DNA from: Aliiglaciecola sp. M165 | GTDB taxonomy: Bacteria; Pseudomonadota; Gammaproteobacteria; Enterobacterales; Alteromonadaceae | DNA: 64,000 nt | NCBI RefSeq assembly: GCF_007197995.1 | Contig: NZ_VKKH01000008.1 | Location: forward strand, 124,001-188,000 | Direction: 5' to 3' | Shown: piece after piece, positions 27,202 through 35,331 of the stretch | Layout of the letters: every line of letters begins with the position of its first letter | How positions within the stretch are numbered: the stretch's first letter is position 1 | The notes under the pieces: generated by a model | What the model saw: only the letters and a program-made list of their open reading frames with translations | What the model was told of the DNA's origin: nothing | Databases searched by the model: none | Program-made: the position numbers and the translations under genes

Positions 27202-28461
27202 TTAGTTGCGCAACAACACGGCTTCGGTGTCGATAAATTCGTCATAATTGGAAATGATTATTTGATCACCAGCATTCAAACCGTTCAAAATCTCGACTTC
27301 TCGCATGCTAGTTGCTCCTGTTTGAATATTGATTTTTCTGGCAATATTCTCTTCAACTTTGTAGGCGATAAAGCCGCCTGCCTGTAAAAAGCTTCCTCTG
27401 CGTACTTTGAGTACATTTGCTTTGTTCTCTAATAAAATACGCGCTGAAATTTGTTGATTTTGCCTGACACCTGAAAGATCGCCCTGATTGAATCTAACAC
27501 GGGTAGTCACTTCACGATTTGTGACTTCGGGGGATATCGCAGAAAGTACTCCCATCACCTTTTGTCCACTGATATTCATTTCGACTGACATACCCAAACT
27601 CAACTCGCTTGCGACGCTTTCTGCAACATTTAATTCGGCTTCATATGCAGTGAGATCAACAAGTGTCATCAGCGCTTCATTTTGAGACACCAAAGCTCTT
27701 TGCTGAGTTAAAAGGTTGCCCACCACGCCGTCAACAGTGGCTCGTATGTTCAACTCGGCGGTTTTTCTTTCTAATTCTTCCACCACTAGATTTTGCCTAG
27801 CTAAGGTATTGCGTGTGCTTTCCAGTTCAAAAGAAAGGGTATCTTTGGCTAGTTCAACTTCCTGTTTGGCGTGTTTGAAATTGAGTTTTGCTCTGGCTAA
27901 ATCATCAATCGCTTTCTCTAAATCGATTTGACTGATCACATTATCAACAATAGACGCTTGTGCACGACGCTCTTCTCTATTAGCCGCTTGTAGATCAACT
28001 TCTGCCAGTTCCATTTGCTTGGTGAGTAACAGAGTCTGCCTTCTTGTATCTAATTTTTTACGCGCCAGTTCTCCCTCCAAACTAGCCAACTCAGAACGCT
28101 GTTGTTGCAATTCGTTTTGCAACGAGGGACTTTCCACTACGGCGACAAGTTGCCCCGTTGTTACACGATCACCGGCCTTAACTTTTAATTCTACAAATCC
28201 TTGTTCGGGGCTGTACAATTGAGGCGCATTAGCGGCAACAATCCTTCCGTTTGAGGAAATGTCCCTGATCAAGTCGCCTATTTCCAGTGTTGCGATTTGC
28301 AACGTATTACGGTCAATTGACTTGGATGTAGTTGTCGTATTGATCAGTGCATGCGCCGACAGAGCTACCAGCAATAAAGCGACAATAGCTGTTGCCCAAT
28401 ACCTGAAAGTATTCGAAGTGGAAGTCAATTCGACATCTTGCCCACTCGTGTCCTTAATCAT
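27202..28461 (-). CDS. Periplasmic adaptor (HlyD/MacA family) of the exporter
   Basis: 419 residues from ATG 28461, chosen because GGAG lies seven bases upstream; an in-frame extension to 28518 has no start signal and overlaps the small upstream gene. A single N-terminal membrane helix (about 21-40, WATAIVALLLVALSAHALI) anchors it in the inner membrane. A barrel-sandwich/lipoyl half (VELKVKAGDRVTTGQLVAVV), a long coiled-coil hairpin (about 95-225) and the second lipoyl half plus beta-barrel (AELNIRATVDGVVGNLLTQQ) follow. It would bridge the permeases and a TolC-like channel. First full-size gene of the operon; its start codon overlaps the end of the 36-codon gene. Confidence 0.93.
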   Translation of the reverse strand: MIKDTSGQDVELTSTSNTFRYWATAIVALLLVALSAHALINTTTTSKSIDRNTLQIATLEIGDLIRDISSNGRIVAANAPQLYSPEQGFVELKVKAGDRVTTGQLVAVVESPSLQNELQQQRSELASLEGELARKKLDTRRQTLLLTKQMELAEVDLQAANREERRAQASIVDNVISQIDLEKAIDDLARAKLNFKHAKQEVELAKDTLSFELESTRNTLARQNLVVEELERKTAELNIRATVDGVVGNLLTQQRALVSQNEALMTLVDLTAYEAELNVAESVASELSLGMSVEMNISGQKVMGVLSAISPEVTNREVTTRVRFNQGDLSGVRQNQQISARILLENKANVLKVRRGSFLQAGGFIAYKVEENIARKINIQTGATSMREVEILNGLNAGDQIIISNYDEFIDTEAVLLRN

Positions 28462-28564
28462 GCCAAATCTCCAGTTGGCCTTCCGTTTCGGACTCGTGAA
28501 CACCGATGAATAGAGCAATAAAAATTAAGGTCATAGGCGAGACCAAAAACGTAAATGCCATCAT
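28454..28564 (-). CDS. Small single-pass membrane peptide, 36 codons, first gene of the exporter operon
   Basis: Short frame read directly from the minus strand: ATG at 28564 (a second ATG follows at once), stop TAA at 28456-28454. An excellent Shine-Dalgarno GAGGA sits six bases before the ATG. The peptide starts MMAFTFLVSPMTLIFIALFI, a hydrophobic stretch long enough to cross the membrane, and ends in a polar acidic tail (GVHESETEGQLEIWHD). Its stop overlaps the HlyD start by eight bases, which suggests translational coupling. The predicted sigma-54 transcription start (about 28603) gives a leader of about 40 bases. I know no named family; small membrane proteins at the head of stress operons, such as PspB, are a functional analogy only. 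Confidence 0.6.
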   Translation of the reverse strand: MMAFTFLVSPMTLIFIALFIGVHESETEGQLEIWHD

Positions 28565-28613
28565 GTCTGTTCCTCTGTGTTTACTGAATAAAAGTGACCT
28601 GCTCAATAAACTT

Positions 28614-28630
28614 AGCGAACTTCGTGCCAA
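28614..28630 (-). promoter_or_regulatory. Sigma-54 (-24/-12) promoter of the exporter operon
   Basis: On the minus strand the bases read TTGGCACGAAGTTCGCT. This matches the consensus TTGGCAC-R-N4-TTGCW except for one position in the -12 element. The invariant GG and GC dinucleotides are separated by exactly ten bases. Transcription would start near 28603, about 40 bases before the small-gene ATG. The operon itself encodes a sigma-54 activator, which supports the call. Confidence 0.82.
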
Positions 28631-28680
28631 TGCCTAAGTATCTGAATTTTAAGATTAATGTAGAGGGTTTGATGAGGTGA

Positions 28681-28725
28681 AAAGTGTCCGCGGACAGAAA
28701 AAGTGTCCGCGATGGACACTTTTTG
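28681..28725. promoter_or_regulatory. Tandem palindromic activator sites (UAS) for the NtrC-type regulator
   Basis: Two adjacent palindromes. The first is TGTCCGCGGACA at 28686-28697, a perfect 12-base palindrome. The second has arms AAAAAGTGTCC (28699-28709) and GGACACTTTTT (28715-28725) around a five-base spacer. Both share the TGTCC/GGACA half-sites. They lie about 55-110 bases upstream of the -24 element, the usual range for enhancer-binding sigma-54 activators. The regulator of the same operon is the obvious candidate to bind here. Confidence 0.78.
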
Positions 28726-28826
28726 AGATTGAAATAGTCACAGGCACCGATTCAAATAAATACAAGGATTATCTGGTTTTTTACGTATCTAATGTTTTGA
28801 AATTTGTGCCTGAATAAACTGAGCCG

Positions 28827-29207
28827 TTATTTCACGCTATGCAATGCACAGATTTTATTGCCACTGGGATCTTTAAGATAAGCAAGGTACAACTTTCTGC
28901 CACCACCTTCTCTAATTCCTGGTGGATCTTCGCAGGTCTCGCCGCCATTTTCTAAACCGGCCTGATGCCACGCATCAGCAAGTTCGGGGGTTTTGGCAAA
29001 AAAGCCAATCGTCGAGCCATTTCCGTGACAGGCTGGTTCGCCATTAATGGGTTTGCTTAGGGCAAATATGCCTTTTTCGGTATAGTAAAAACAGCGGCCT
29101 TTGTCGTCTATGACACCCGGTGGATGTCCCAGTGCACCCAACACCGCGTCATAAAACTTTTTGGATTGTTGAATATCATTGGCGCCAATCATTACGTGAC
29201 TAAACAT
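28827..29207 (-). CDS. VOC (glyoxalase/bleomycin-resistance) superfamily protein
   Basis: 126 residues, a single-domain VOC protein: MFSHVMIGANDIQQSKKFYD at the start, a central GIFALSKPINGE strand pair and the closing YLAYLKDPSGNKICAL, which carries the typical D-P-x-G-N motif. His4 and other side chains of paired beta-alpha-beta-beta-beta modules could bind a metal in a dimer. Members of this small subgroup are annotated as glyoxalase-like without a known substrate. It stands alone on the minus strand between the SDR and the exporter operon. Confidence 0.88.
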   Translation of the reverse strand: MFSHVMIGANDIQQSKKFYDAVLGALGHPPGVIDDKGRCFYYTEKGIFALSKPINGEPACHGNGSTIGFFAKTPELADAWHQAGLENGGETCEDPPGIREGGGRKLYLAYLKDPSGNKICALHSVK

Positions 29208-29283
29208 GATTTACCTCTTTAATATGGGGTCAGTAAAAATAATAATTTATCACAGTCCTTCGCAGGGTATGAATCCGTTGTAG

Positions 29284-30039
29284 TTATTGAGCAGTATAGC
29301 CACCGTCTATCACCTGCAAACTTCCGGTAATAAATTTAGCGTTTTCGCTGGCTAAAAATAGTGCTAGTGCTGCGACTTCTTCAGGCTGACCTAGCCTCCC
29401 TAGAGGCTGCAGGGCTTGTTCTTCAGCATGCACATGTTCCTTGTCAGCACCAGATTTTTCCACGTAGCTGTCAATTGCTTTATGGTACAAGGGAGTCTCT
29501 ATGGTTCCGGGGCAGATAGCATTGGCGCGTATATTAAATTTTGCATAATCGATGGCAGTGGTTTTTGCTATCGAAGCAAGCGCACATTTACTTAGGTTGT
29601 AGGCAAACGAGTTGGGTTTTGCGATAAGTGCCTGATCAGATGACATGAACAAGATGACGCCAGATTGTTGAAACTTCATTTGCGGCAACACCGCTTTTGT
29701 TGCACTCACCGCGCCCTTAATGTTGATGTCGATTATGCGATTTAAGTCGTCATCACTGGTTTGTTCAATATTGGCAGACAAATGCACACCGGCATTGGAA
29801 ATTAACACATCTACTCTGCCAAACTGACCGATAACATTATCGATGGCACTTTTCACCTCTGCAGACTGACTGACATCACAGGGGATCCAAAGCATGTCGC
29901 GATTCTCTGTGTTGTGGCTGGCGATATCGAGGTTGATCACTTGATAACCATTGTTAGCAAACGTCTGGCAGATTGCTGCACCGATGCCGATACTGCCGCC
30001 GGTGACAATACAAACGGGTAGAGTGGACTTAGTTGTCAT
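29284..30039 (-). CDS. SDR family oxidoreductase
   Basis: 251 residues from ATG 30039; an upstream in-frame start at 30093 would add 18 residues ahead of the Rossmann fold and is unlikely. Classical short-chain dehydrogenase features are the cofactor motif TGGSIGIGAA (about 12-21), NAG in ISNAGVHL, catalytic Ser in ILFMSSDQA and the YNLSK active site (Tyr-x-x-x-Lys). The C terminus FITGSLQVIDGGYTAQ is standard. Asp after the second strand (LDIASH) suggests NAD(H) over NADP(H). Substrate unknown. Confidence 0.92.
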   Translation of the reverse strand: MTTKSTLPVCIVTGGSIGIGAAICQTFANNGYQVINLDIASHNTENRDMLWIPCDVSQSAEVKSAIDNVIGQFGRVDVLISNAGVHLSANIEQTSDDDLNRIIDINIKGAVSATKAVLPQMKFQQSGVILFMSSDQALIAKPNSFAYNLSKCALASIAKTTAIDYAKFNIRANAICPGTIETPLYHKAIDSYVEKSGADKEHVHAEEQALQPLGRLGQPEEVAALALFLASENAKFITGSLQVIDGGYTAQ

Positions 30040-30169
30040 ATGATAATTCAATGTGTGAAGGTAGTAATAGAAGCATAATCGACGCAATCGCACTATAACA
30101 AGGTATTTATGCAGGGCGATTGTGTCTTTGAACAGGTGAGCCGTTTAAAGCACTTTTGGTTTTATCACT

Positions 30170-31189
30170 TTACGGATTTGATCGCTGCATTTTAACAATC
30201 TCGTCTAACAGACCCATCATCAATTTAGTGCCGGTGCCAGATGCAATGGCATCAAATACGTTTTCTTCATTTTTACCTTTTTGTCCACCGGCTAGATCGC
30301 TGACCGAGCGGATCACCACCCAGTCTATGTTGTTGACAAAACAGACCTGACCTACGGCCGCAGATTCCATTTCAGTGACCTGGGCATTAAACACTTGGTG
30401 CAGCCAAAGACGATAGTCGGCATTGTCTAAAAACACCGATCCCGTTACACCATTTCCGCCAATTTCAACCTTTATCTCTTTTCCTGAGGGCAGTGTGATA
30501 GGGGGGATTTTGGCCAGTGCTTTATGGCTCAACGCGACTAGTTCAGGTGTAGCTGAGAAATAAGGGATTTTTTTGCGGTACTGCCATCCTTGTTTGATTA
30601 CAGACACCTCATTGGGGTGTATAAATCCAAAATTTTGGTAATCAGGTGTATGTGGGTCGGTTTTCCTGCGGGCGGCGTAGGAATCCAGTTGCTGCTGATA
30701 ATAATCAGGCAAGATATAGTCATTTGCTGAATGTTTCTGCGGATTTACATAAACAGATTCGTCGTGATAATACCAACGCTCTGGTACTGCGATATCACCA
30801 GGACGAAATTCAGGGTTAACGGCACCGGCAATTCCCATCATCACCACGCGTTCAATGGGAAAATAATCAATCGCCATCTGTACTGTCATCGCAGCATTGG
30901 CAACACTTACGCCTGTGGCAAAAATTACCACTGGTTCTCCTTTGTAATTGCCCAATTGATAAGTGACTCCTTTGAAGGCGACCGTAGAAGTGATCGTTGC
31001 ATCCTCTGTTTGTGAAAATGCATGTTCAATGGCGGCTATTTCCGGTTCGTAAGCGGCAACAATAGCTGTCCACTCATTCTCAATATCAAAGGCCTTTGGG
31101 CCGTACACAGCATCCGTGTTTGCCCAAGTATTGAACGTTAAAAAATAGATTATCAATGAAAAAAAGGCTGTTTTGATTAGACGATCCAT
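30170..31189 (-). CDS. Secreted nucleosidase of the PNP/MTAN superfamily
   Basis: 339 residues with an N-terminal signal peptide (LIKTAFFSLIIYFLTFNTWA, cleavage after ANT/WA). The body is a nucleoside phosphorylase/MTA-SAH nucleosidase fold. It contains the GVSVANAAMTVQMAIDYFP region, GIAGAVNPEFRPGDIAVP, and VTEMESAAVGQVC with the substrate-binding Met-Glu, then VIRSVSDLAGG with the catalytic Asp. A 5'-methylthioadenosine/S-adenosylhomocysteine-type nucleosidase would hydrolyse purine nucleosides in the periplasm, feeding salvage. It is about 100 residues longer than cytosolic MTAN, with an insertion near YVNPQKHSANDYILPDYYQQ. Monocistronic. Confidence 0.85.
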   Translation of the reverse strand: MDRLIKTAFFSLIIYFLTFNTWANTDAVYGPKAFDIENEWTAIVAAYEPEIAAIEHAFSQTEDATITSTVAFKGVTYQLGNYKGEPVVIFATGVSVANAAMTVQMAIDYFPIERVVMMGIAGAVNPEFRPGDIAVPERWYYHDESVYVNPQKHSANDYILPDYYQQQLDSYAARRKTDPHTPDYQNFGFIHPNEVSVIKQGWQYRKKIPYFSATPELVALSHKALAKIPPITLPSGKEIKVEIGGNGVTGSVFLDNADYRLWLHQVFNAQVTEMESAAVGQVCFVNNIDWVVIRSVSDLAGGQKGKNEENVFDAIASGTGTKLMMGLLDEIVKMQRSNP

Positions 31190-31608
31190 CCAAGGCTCCG
31201 TTATATTTCGGACAATTTTGCAGCGATTCAGTGTAGCCCCTTTAACTCGGTATTCAAAGTGGCAATCTTTGTTTAATAATTGTGTTGAATCATTAAGCTC
31301 TTGCTGCCTTTTTAAACATCTGTGATGTAGATCAGTTCTTTATTTCAGCGCAGTATTCATTATTTTTTCAAGATACAGGCAGACACAATCGCTGGAGGAG
31401 TAAATTTTGCCAATAGATTGATAATATTAACCTTCTCTCTCAAACATTCGATTGCATCAACTATTTTTTTAATTCACCAACAAATTCCACTACACTGGTT
31501 TTCAGGCTTGAAGAGAAAGTTTGCATATTGTGTTGGCGGTTAGACGCCGATAAACAAGGTGTGAGATAATCCGTTGAAAATAATCGTGAAAATAGTGGAG
31601 CAACAGCT
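31190..31608. other. Divergent intergenic region, nucleosidase / diguanylate cyclase
   Basis: About 420 bases separating two divergent genes. It should hold both promoters. I see no strong -35/-10 pair, palindrome or RNA gene. A 20-codon frame (31574-31636) beginning TTG overlaps the start of the diguanylate cyclase in another frame; it has no Shine-Dalgarno and may be chance, or the trace of a frameshift. Confidence 0.4.
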
Positions 31609-32505
31609 ATTAAGGGCTATAAAGCGAAAGTATTAATTGTCGAAGATGAGCCAATCAGTGCGGTGATAACCACACATGCATTGTCGGATAGTTTTGACAC
31701 CTTCCATGTTAAAACCGGCGATGAGGCCCTATCGTTTTGCGCAAATATTGAGCCTGATCTCATTCTAATGGATATTAATATGCCAGGGATAAGCGGCCTT
31801 GAAACCTGCAAAATTATTAAAGGCAATGAATCACTCAAAGATATTCCCATACTATTCATCACTGCCAGCCAAGATGCTGAATCTGAGGATCAATGTTGGG
31901 AGTCAGGTTGCACAGACTTTATCACCAAACCCTTTTCAACCAATACGCTCAGACACCGAGTTAACGCTCATGTGGCAGCGAAACTTATGGCTGACAGGCT
32001 TAAAGAACTTGCCTCGATTGATGGACTTACGGGGGTGCACAACAGACGCTATTTTGAACAGTACTTTGATGAACAGGCTAAGTTGTCTGCCCGCAATAAA
32101 AAGCCACTATCAATTTTGATGATCGATATCGATTTTTTTAAACAATACAACGATTTATATGGTCATTTAGCGGGAGACGATTGTCTGCGTCTAGTTGCTA
32201 ACATCATCGACAAAGCGTTGGAGCGCCCGACTGATCATGTGGCCCGTTATGGCGGTGAGGAGTTTGTCGTTATTCTGCCAGATACAGACATCAAGGGGCT
32301 TGAAGTGGTGGCAAAACACATTCTGCAAAAAATCCAAACGGCAAATATTGTTCACGAAGGCGCGCCAAATGGGGTGCTCAGTGTCAGTTTAGGAGGCTGT
32401 TCGGCGGTTTGTGATCTAACCCATTACAAATCCTTGATCCTTTCTGCTGACGAAAAATTGTATCTTGCTAAACGATCTGGCCGCAATCGCTATCAGGTTA
32501 ATTAA
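31609..32505 (+). CDS. Response regulator with GGDEF domain (diguanylate cyclase), apparent AUU start
   Basis: 298 residues if translation begins at ATT 31609. A receiver domain opens KVLIVEDEPISAV, so any start must lie upstream of 31621. Between the in-frame stop at 31567 and that point there is no ATG, GTG or TTG. A GGAG at 31597 sits eight bases before the ATT. The GTG at 31663 would delete the first strand and acidic residues. Receiver Asp lies in LILMDINMPG. The cyclase domain holds GGEEF with an RPTD inhibitory site five residues upstream, so it is probably active (2 GTP to c-di-GMP) and product-inhibited. PleD/WspR-like soluble architecture; no partner kinase nearby. The stop is 11 bases from the convergent deacylase gene. 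Confidence 0.82.
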   Translation: MKGYKAKVLIVEDEPISAVITTHALSDSFDTFHVKTGDEALSFCANIEPDLILMDINMPGISGLETCKIIKGNESLKDIPILFITASQDAESEDQCWESGCTDFITKPFSTNTLRHRVNAHVAAKLMADRLKELASIDGLTGVHNRRYFEQYFDEQAKLSARNKKPLSILMIDIDFFKQYNDLYGHLAGDDCLRLVANIIDKALERPTDHVARYGGEEFVVILPDTDIKGLEVVAKHILQKIQTANIVHEGAPNGVLSVSLGGCSAVCDLTHYKSLILSADEKLYLAKRSGRNRYQVN

Positions 32506-32516
32506 GCCGATTTTTC

Positions 32517-33518
32517 CTAAGAAACAACAAAGTAAAATAGACAATCTGAGCGGGCGATATCTGCACGGGTTGTGACCATAAAGAGCTTTAACGGTTGTTT
32601 TGTTAGAATTTGCTCATTTTCAACGTAGAAATAATCTCCTACAGAAGAAGATTGACTATCTAGTTGCAATGACCGGTTAATATCACCATTTATCCATCCA
32701 ATGCGCTGATTAGCAGGGGTGACACCAAAGTTAAACTTTTCAATATCTTGGCGGATAGTAATTGAACTCCCGTTCAGTCTCTGCTCACCGAAACTCACAT
32801 CAACGTCGGGAACTAGCTCTAATCGTCTTGGAGTATCGAGGATCTCAACTTGTTGTTTGGTTTGAAATACGTTGTCTGAACAGACAAACGACAATAGTCC
32901 TTTGTATGCAGTCACATCTGCTTCATCGTCTTGAGCCCCGCCAGCTTCGACGGTCACGATTGGACAGCCAAAGTCCAATTCCATAACTGAACCCAGTCGT
33001 ATATCTGTATGTATTAATCTATGGGTAAAATGAGACGCCAAAGCCCTGTGTTGGTTTGAGCGCGCAACGCCAACGCAAAAAGCGGGTCCGCTTCCTGAAG
33101 TATTGTGTACATCTACAATTGCCTCGGGTCTGACACTGTTGATGAATTCAGAGATGGCGCTTGCTAACACACTTTGCAAATCTTTTTCCGCAGTAGAAAA
33201 ACAGCGATTTAAGTCCCGTTGACCCGGCAACATTCGATGCGTAAACACAGGTTCAGTTCTGGCAGCAACAACGGAAGCAATGATTATCTTAACTGATGTC
33301 TTGGGGCGAATTTGTTCACGGATAAATTGGTGCGTTGCTTTCAGACCAGAAGGTTCATTGCCATGCAAAAGTGTTAAGATAACACGACAGCGATCTGGCT
33401 CTTGGCCATCAAGATGAATAACACTAGGTCCTCCTAATCGCGCCAAAAACTCAAAACAGGTTTGCCCTAGCTCGTCATAGCTGGGATTATAAATGTGTGT
33501 TAGCTTGATACTGCTCAT
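32517..33518 (-). CDS. AstE/aspartoacylase-family zinc deacylase
   Basis: 333 residues. Zinc ligands are visible as HGNEPSG (His and Glu) and VDVHNTSGSG (His). A DLNRCF motif and the VTVEAGG segment with the general-base Glu are also present, so the active site is complete. AstE/ASPA enzymes cleave N-acyl amino acids such as N-succinylglutamate or N-acetylaspartate. The rest of an ast or asp pathway is absent here. It starts four bases after the stop of a GCS2-type ligase gene, so the two probably act on the same metabolite. Convergent with the diguanylate cyclase gene. Confidence 0.85.
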   Translation of the reverse strand: MSSIKLTHIYNPSYDELGQTCFEFLARLGGPSVIHLDGQEPDRCRVILTLLHGNEPSGLKATHQFIREQIRPKTSVKIIIASVVAARTEPVFTHRMLPGQRDLNRCFSTAEKDLQSVLASAISEFINSVRPEAIVDVHNTSGSGPAFCVGVARSNQHRALASHFTHRLIHTDIRLGSVMELDFGCPIVTVEAGGAQDDEADVTAYKGLLSFVCSDNVFQTKQQVEILDTPRRLELVPDVDVSFGEQRLNGSSITIRQDIEKFNFGVTPANQRIGWINGDINRSLQLDSQSSSVGDYFYVENEQILTKQPLKLFMVTTRADIARSDCLFYFVVS

Positions 33519-33522
33519 TGGG

Positions 33523-34971
33523 TTACTGCCATGATGATACAGCGTTGCCGCATTTCATATTGTTAATATAATCTTTAAGCATCATGCTAAGCGCCTGCTC
33601 GCGAGAAAAATCCTTTTCATATTCATCTAGTTTATCCAACTGCCATACAGAACCAGTTTGTTGGGTTGCCAATCGATCCTCTATCACTGCGATTAATCTA
33701 TCGATTTCTTTTGATTCGACCTCCAGTTCAGTTAACCCTTTTGCTGCAAGTGGCAGTAGCTTGGTAATGACTTCGCTAACCGGGTGCTCGACGAGTTGGT
33801 TTTGCCCTTTTGAAGGCCATAAAACCTTGGCATTCAAGCCAGATTGCGCGGTGCGATAAAAATTATATTCGGCATATTGAAAAGGTAACTTAGATAAATA
33901 ATCCTGAATATTGTGAGACAGGGATTGCGTTAATCCGATTGCTAATGCTGCATTGGCCATCATATCGGTGACGGTTGGCCCGGCTGGGAATGCGCGATAC
34001 TCGATACGCAGATGACCACCATTATTGGGTTCAAAAACAGCACGATTCCACGACCAAACCGTACCATTATGTAAACAGAGTTCCGCAAAATCCGCATTTT
34101 CTGGCGACACGTAAGGCAAGATAGGCGGGTAGAGCGCGACATTTTCTGCAAACAATTCCCATGCACCGTCTCTTACCCATCCCTGGCCGTAGGATACTCG
34201 TGCAGGCTGGCGCCATTCAGTTAACGAGCGAATGCGATTGTCGATAGATTGCTTGAATAGCGCTATTCGCGTTTCTTGCCAAAGGCGTTGCCCCATAAAT
34301 GTGGGTGAATTTCCAGCCATAGCCAGCACTAAAGGTGTCACTAATTGCGCGGCATTGTACAGTTCGGAAAATCTGTCCGCTGGGACTTTTAAATGTACTT
34401 GGAACGAGGTGTTTGCGCCTTCCATGGTGACTTCGTCACACTCCATTTGCAACGAGTCCTGGCCATGAATATCAACTAAAAACGGTTCGCCTTTCGACGC
34501 AGATAATTGATTAGTTAGCGCGCGATATCTAGGTAAATCGGACATGTACGAACGGTGCAGGTGAGCATTTTGTAGCGTAGGCAAAATTCCAATTGGAACA
34601 ATTTTAGTGTTTAACGATGTCGCTGTACTTTGCAACTTTGACAATAGTGGACGCAGTTCATTTTCCATATTAGCAAACGGTTGGCCTTTGGCATCGACTG
34701 GGGATAAGTTAAATTCGAGATTAAATTGATTTAGCTCCTCGGTTAATTGTTGGTTATCCATCAAAGTAATGAGTTGCGCATTTTTTGCGGTAGGTATTCC
34801 TTGTCCGTTGACCAAGTACATTTCCAATTCAGCACCAATTGTCGAAGGTCCAGCAGAAAACCCCGGTTGTTCAATGACAGAGCGCAATTTTTCAATTTGC
34901 GACTGCAGCCGAAAATTAAAATCAATATAGTCTTGTCTACAAAAATGATCTTTATTAAAGAATTGACCCAT
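33523..34971 (-). CDS. GCS2-type carboxylate-amine ligase (glutamate-cysteine ligase family)
   Basis: 482 residues from ATG 34971; an upstream TTG at 35052 adds 27 residues without a start signal. The fold is that of the GCS2/YbdK ligases. GAELEMYLVNG gives metal-binding acidic residues, CDEVTMEGANTSFQVHLKVP carries the conserved E-G-x-x-x-S-x-Q-x-H, and RIEYRAFPAGPT supplies nucleotide and phosphate contacts. These enzymes activate a gamma-carboxyl group with ATP and join it to an amine. Cysteine specificity is not assured. Coupled with an AstE-type deacylase, it may make or recycle a gamma-glutamyl or acylated small molecule. Divergent from the TonB-dependent receptor. Confidence 0.83.
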   Translation of the reverse strand: MGQFFNKDHFCRQDYIDFNFRLQSQIEKLRSVIEQPGFSAGPSTIGAELEMYLVNGQGIPTAKNAQLITLMDNQQLTEELNQFNLEFNLSPVDAKGQPFANMENELRPLLSKLQSTATSLNTKIVPIGILPTLQNAHLHRSYMSDLPRYRALTNQLSASKGEPFLVDIHGQDSLQMECDEVTMEGANTSFQVHLKVPADRFSELYNAAQLVTPLVLAMAGNSPTFMGQRLWQETRIALFKQSIDNRIRSLTEWRQPARVSYGQGWVRDGAWELFAENVALYPPILPYVSPENADFAELCLHNGTVWSWNRAVFEPNNGGHLRIEYRAFPAGPTVTDMMANAALAIGLTQSLSHNIQDYLSKLPFQYAEYNFYRTAQSGLNAKVLWPSKGQNQLVEHPVSEVITKLLPLAAKGLTELEVESKEIDRLIAVIEDRLATQQTGSVWQLDKLDEYEKDFSREQALSMMLKDYINNMKCGNAVSSWQ

Positions 34972-35226
34972 AAACGAATAATCCAACGATGCTGATGAAA
35001 TCAGTATAGACCTTTGGCTCGACCTGGCTAATTGATGTAGGTCAAGGAACAACGCATTTCATTTTTTCCCAATATGTTGATTTTTGAAGCACTTGAACTC
35101 GTACCAAATGAACGGTTTATTTCATTTCTATATTGAATGAACGCATCATGTTTGCTTGTAACTAAATCTTTTAAGTGAATATTCACAAGTTGTTACATTA
35201 TGCCTATGTAAGCCCTTTATATGCTC

Positions 35227-35244
35227 ATCTTAATTGTTTAAGAA
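35227..35244. promoter_or_regulatory. Candidate LacI-family operator upstream of the TonB-dependent receptor
   Basis: ATCTTAATTGTTTAAGAA, an imperfect palindrome that agrees at 15 of 18 positions with the near-perfect palindrome upstream of the MFS transporter gene at 43230. It lies 88 bases before the receptor ATG in a 360-base divergent region that otherwise shows no recognisable element. The local LacI regulator is the likely ligand. Confidence 0.6.
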
Positions 35245-35331
35245 AAAACTTGAATGATATGCAAATGTTAATTAGTATTAACATGATTGCAACACAATCA
35301 CACACACATTAGTCAACCAAGGGCACACATA

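Noticed and set aside
28462-28518. N-terminal extension of the HlyD-like protein
   Set aside because: It would run through the small membrane-peptide gene and has no ribosome-binding site, while GGAG precedes ATG 28461.
28681-28725. CRISPR-like or transposon-end repeats
   Set aside because: Only two palindromes, without spacer periodicity or a nearby transposase; position and half-sites fit activator sites.
31574-31636. 20-codon leader peptide before the diguanylate cyclase
   Set aside because: No Shine-Dalgarno and a TTG start; kept only as a note on a possible frameshift.
31663-31665. GTG start for the diguanylate cyclase
   Set aside because: It would remove the first strand and acidic residues (IVEDE) of the receiver domain.
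35287-35331. TTG start for the TonB-dependent receptor
   Set aside because: It would place 15 polar, His-rich residues ahead of a normal signal peptide; ATG 35332 has a ribosome-binding site.
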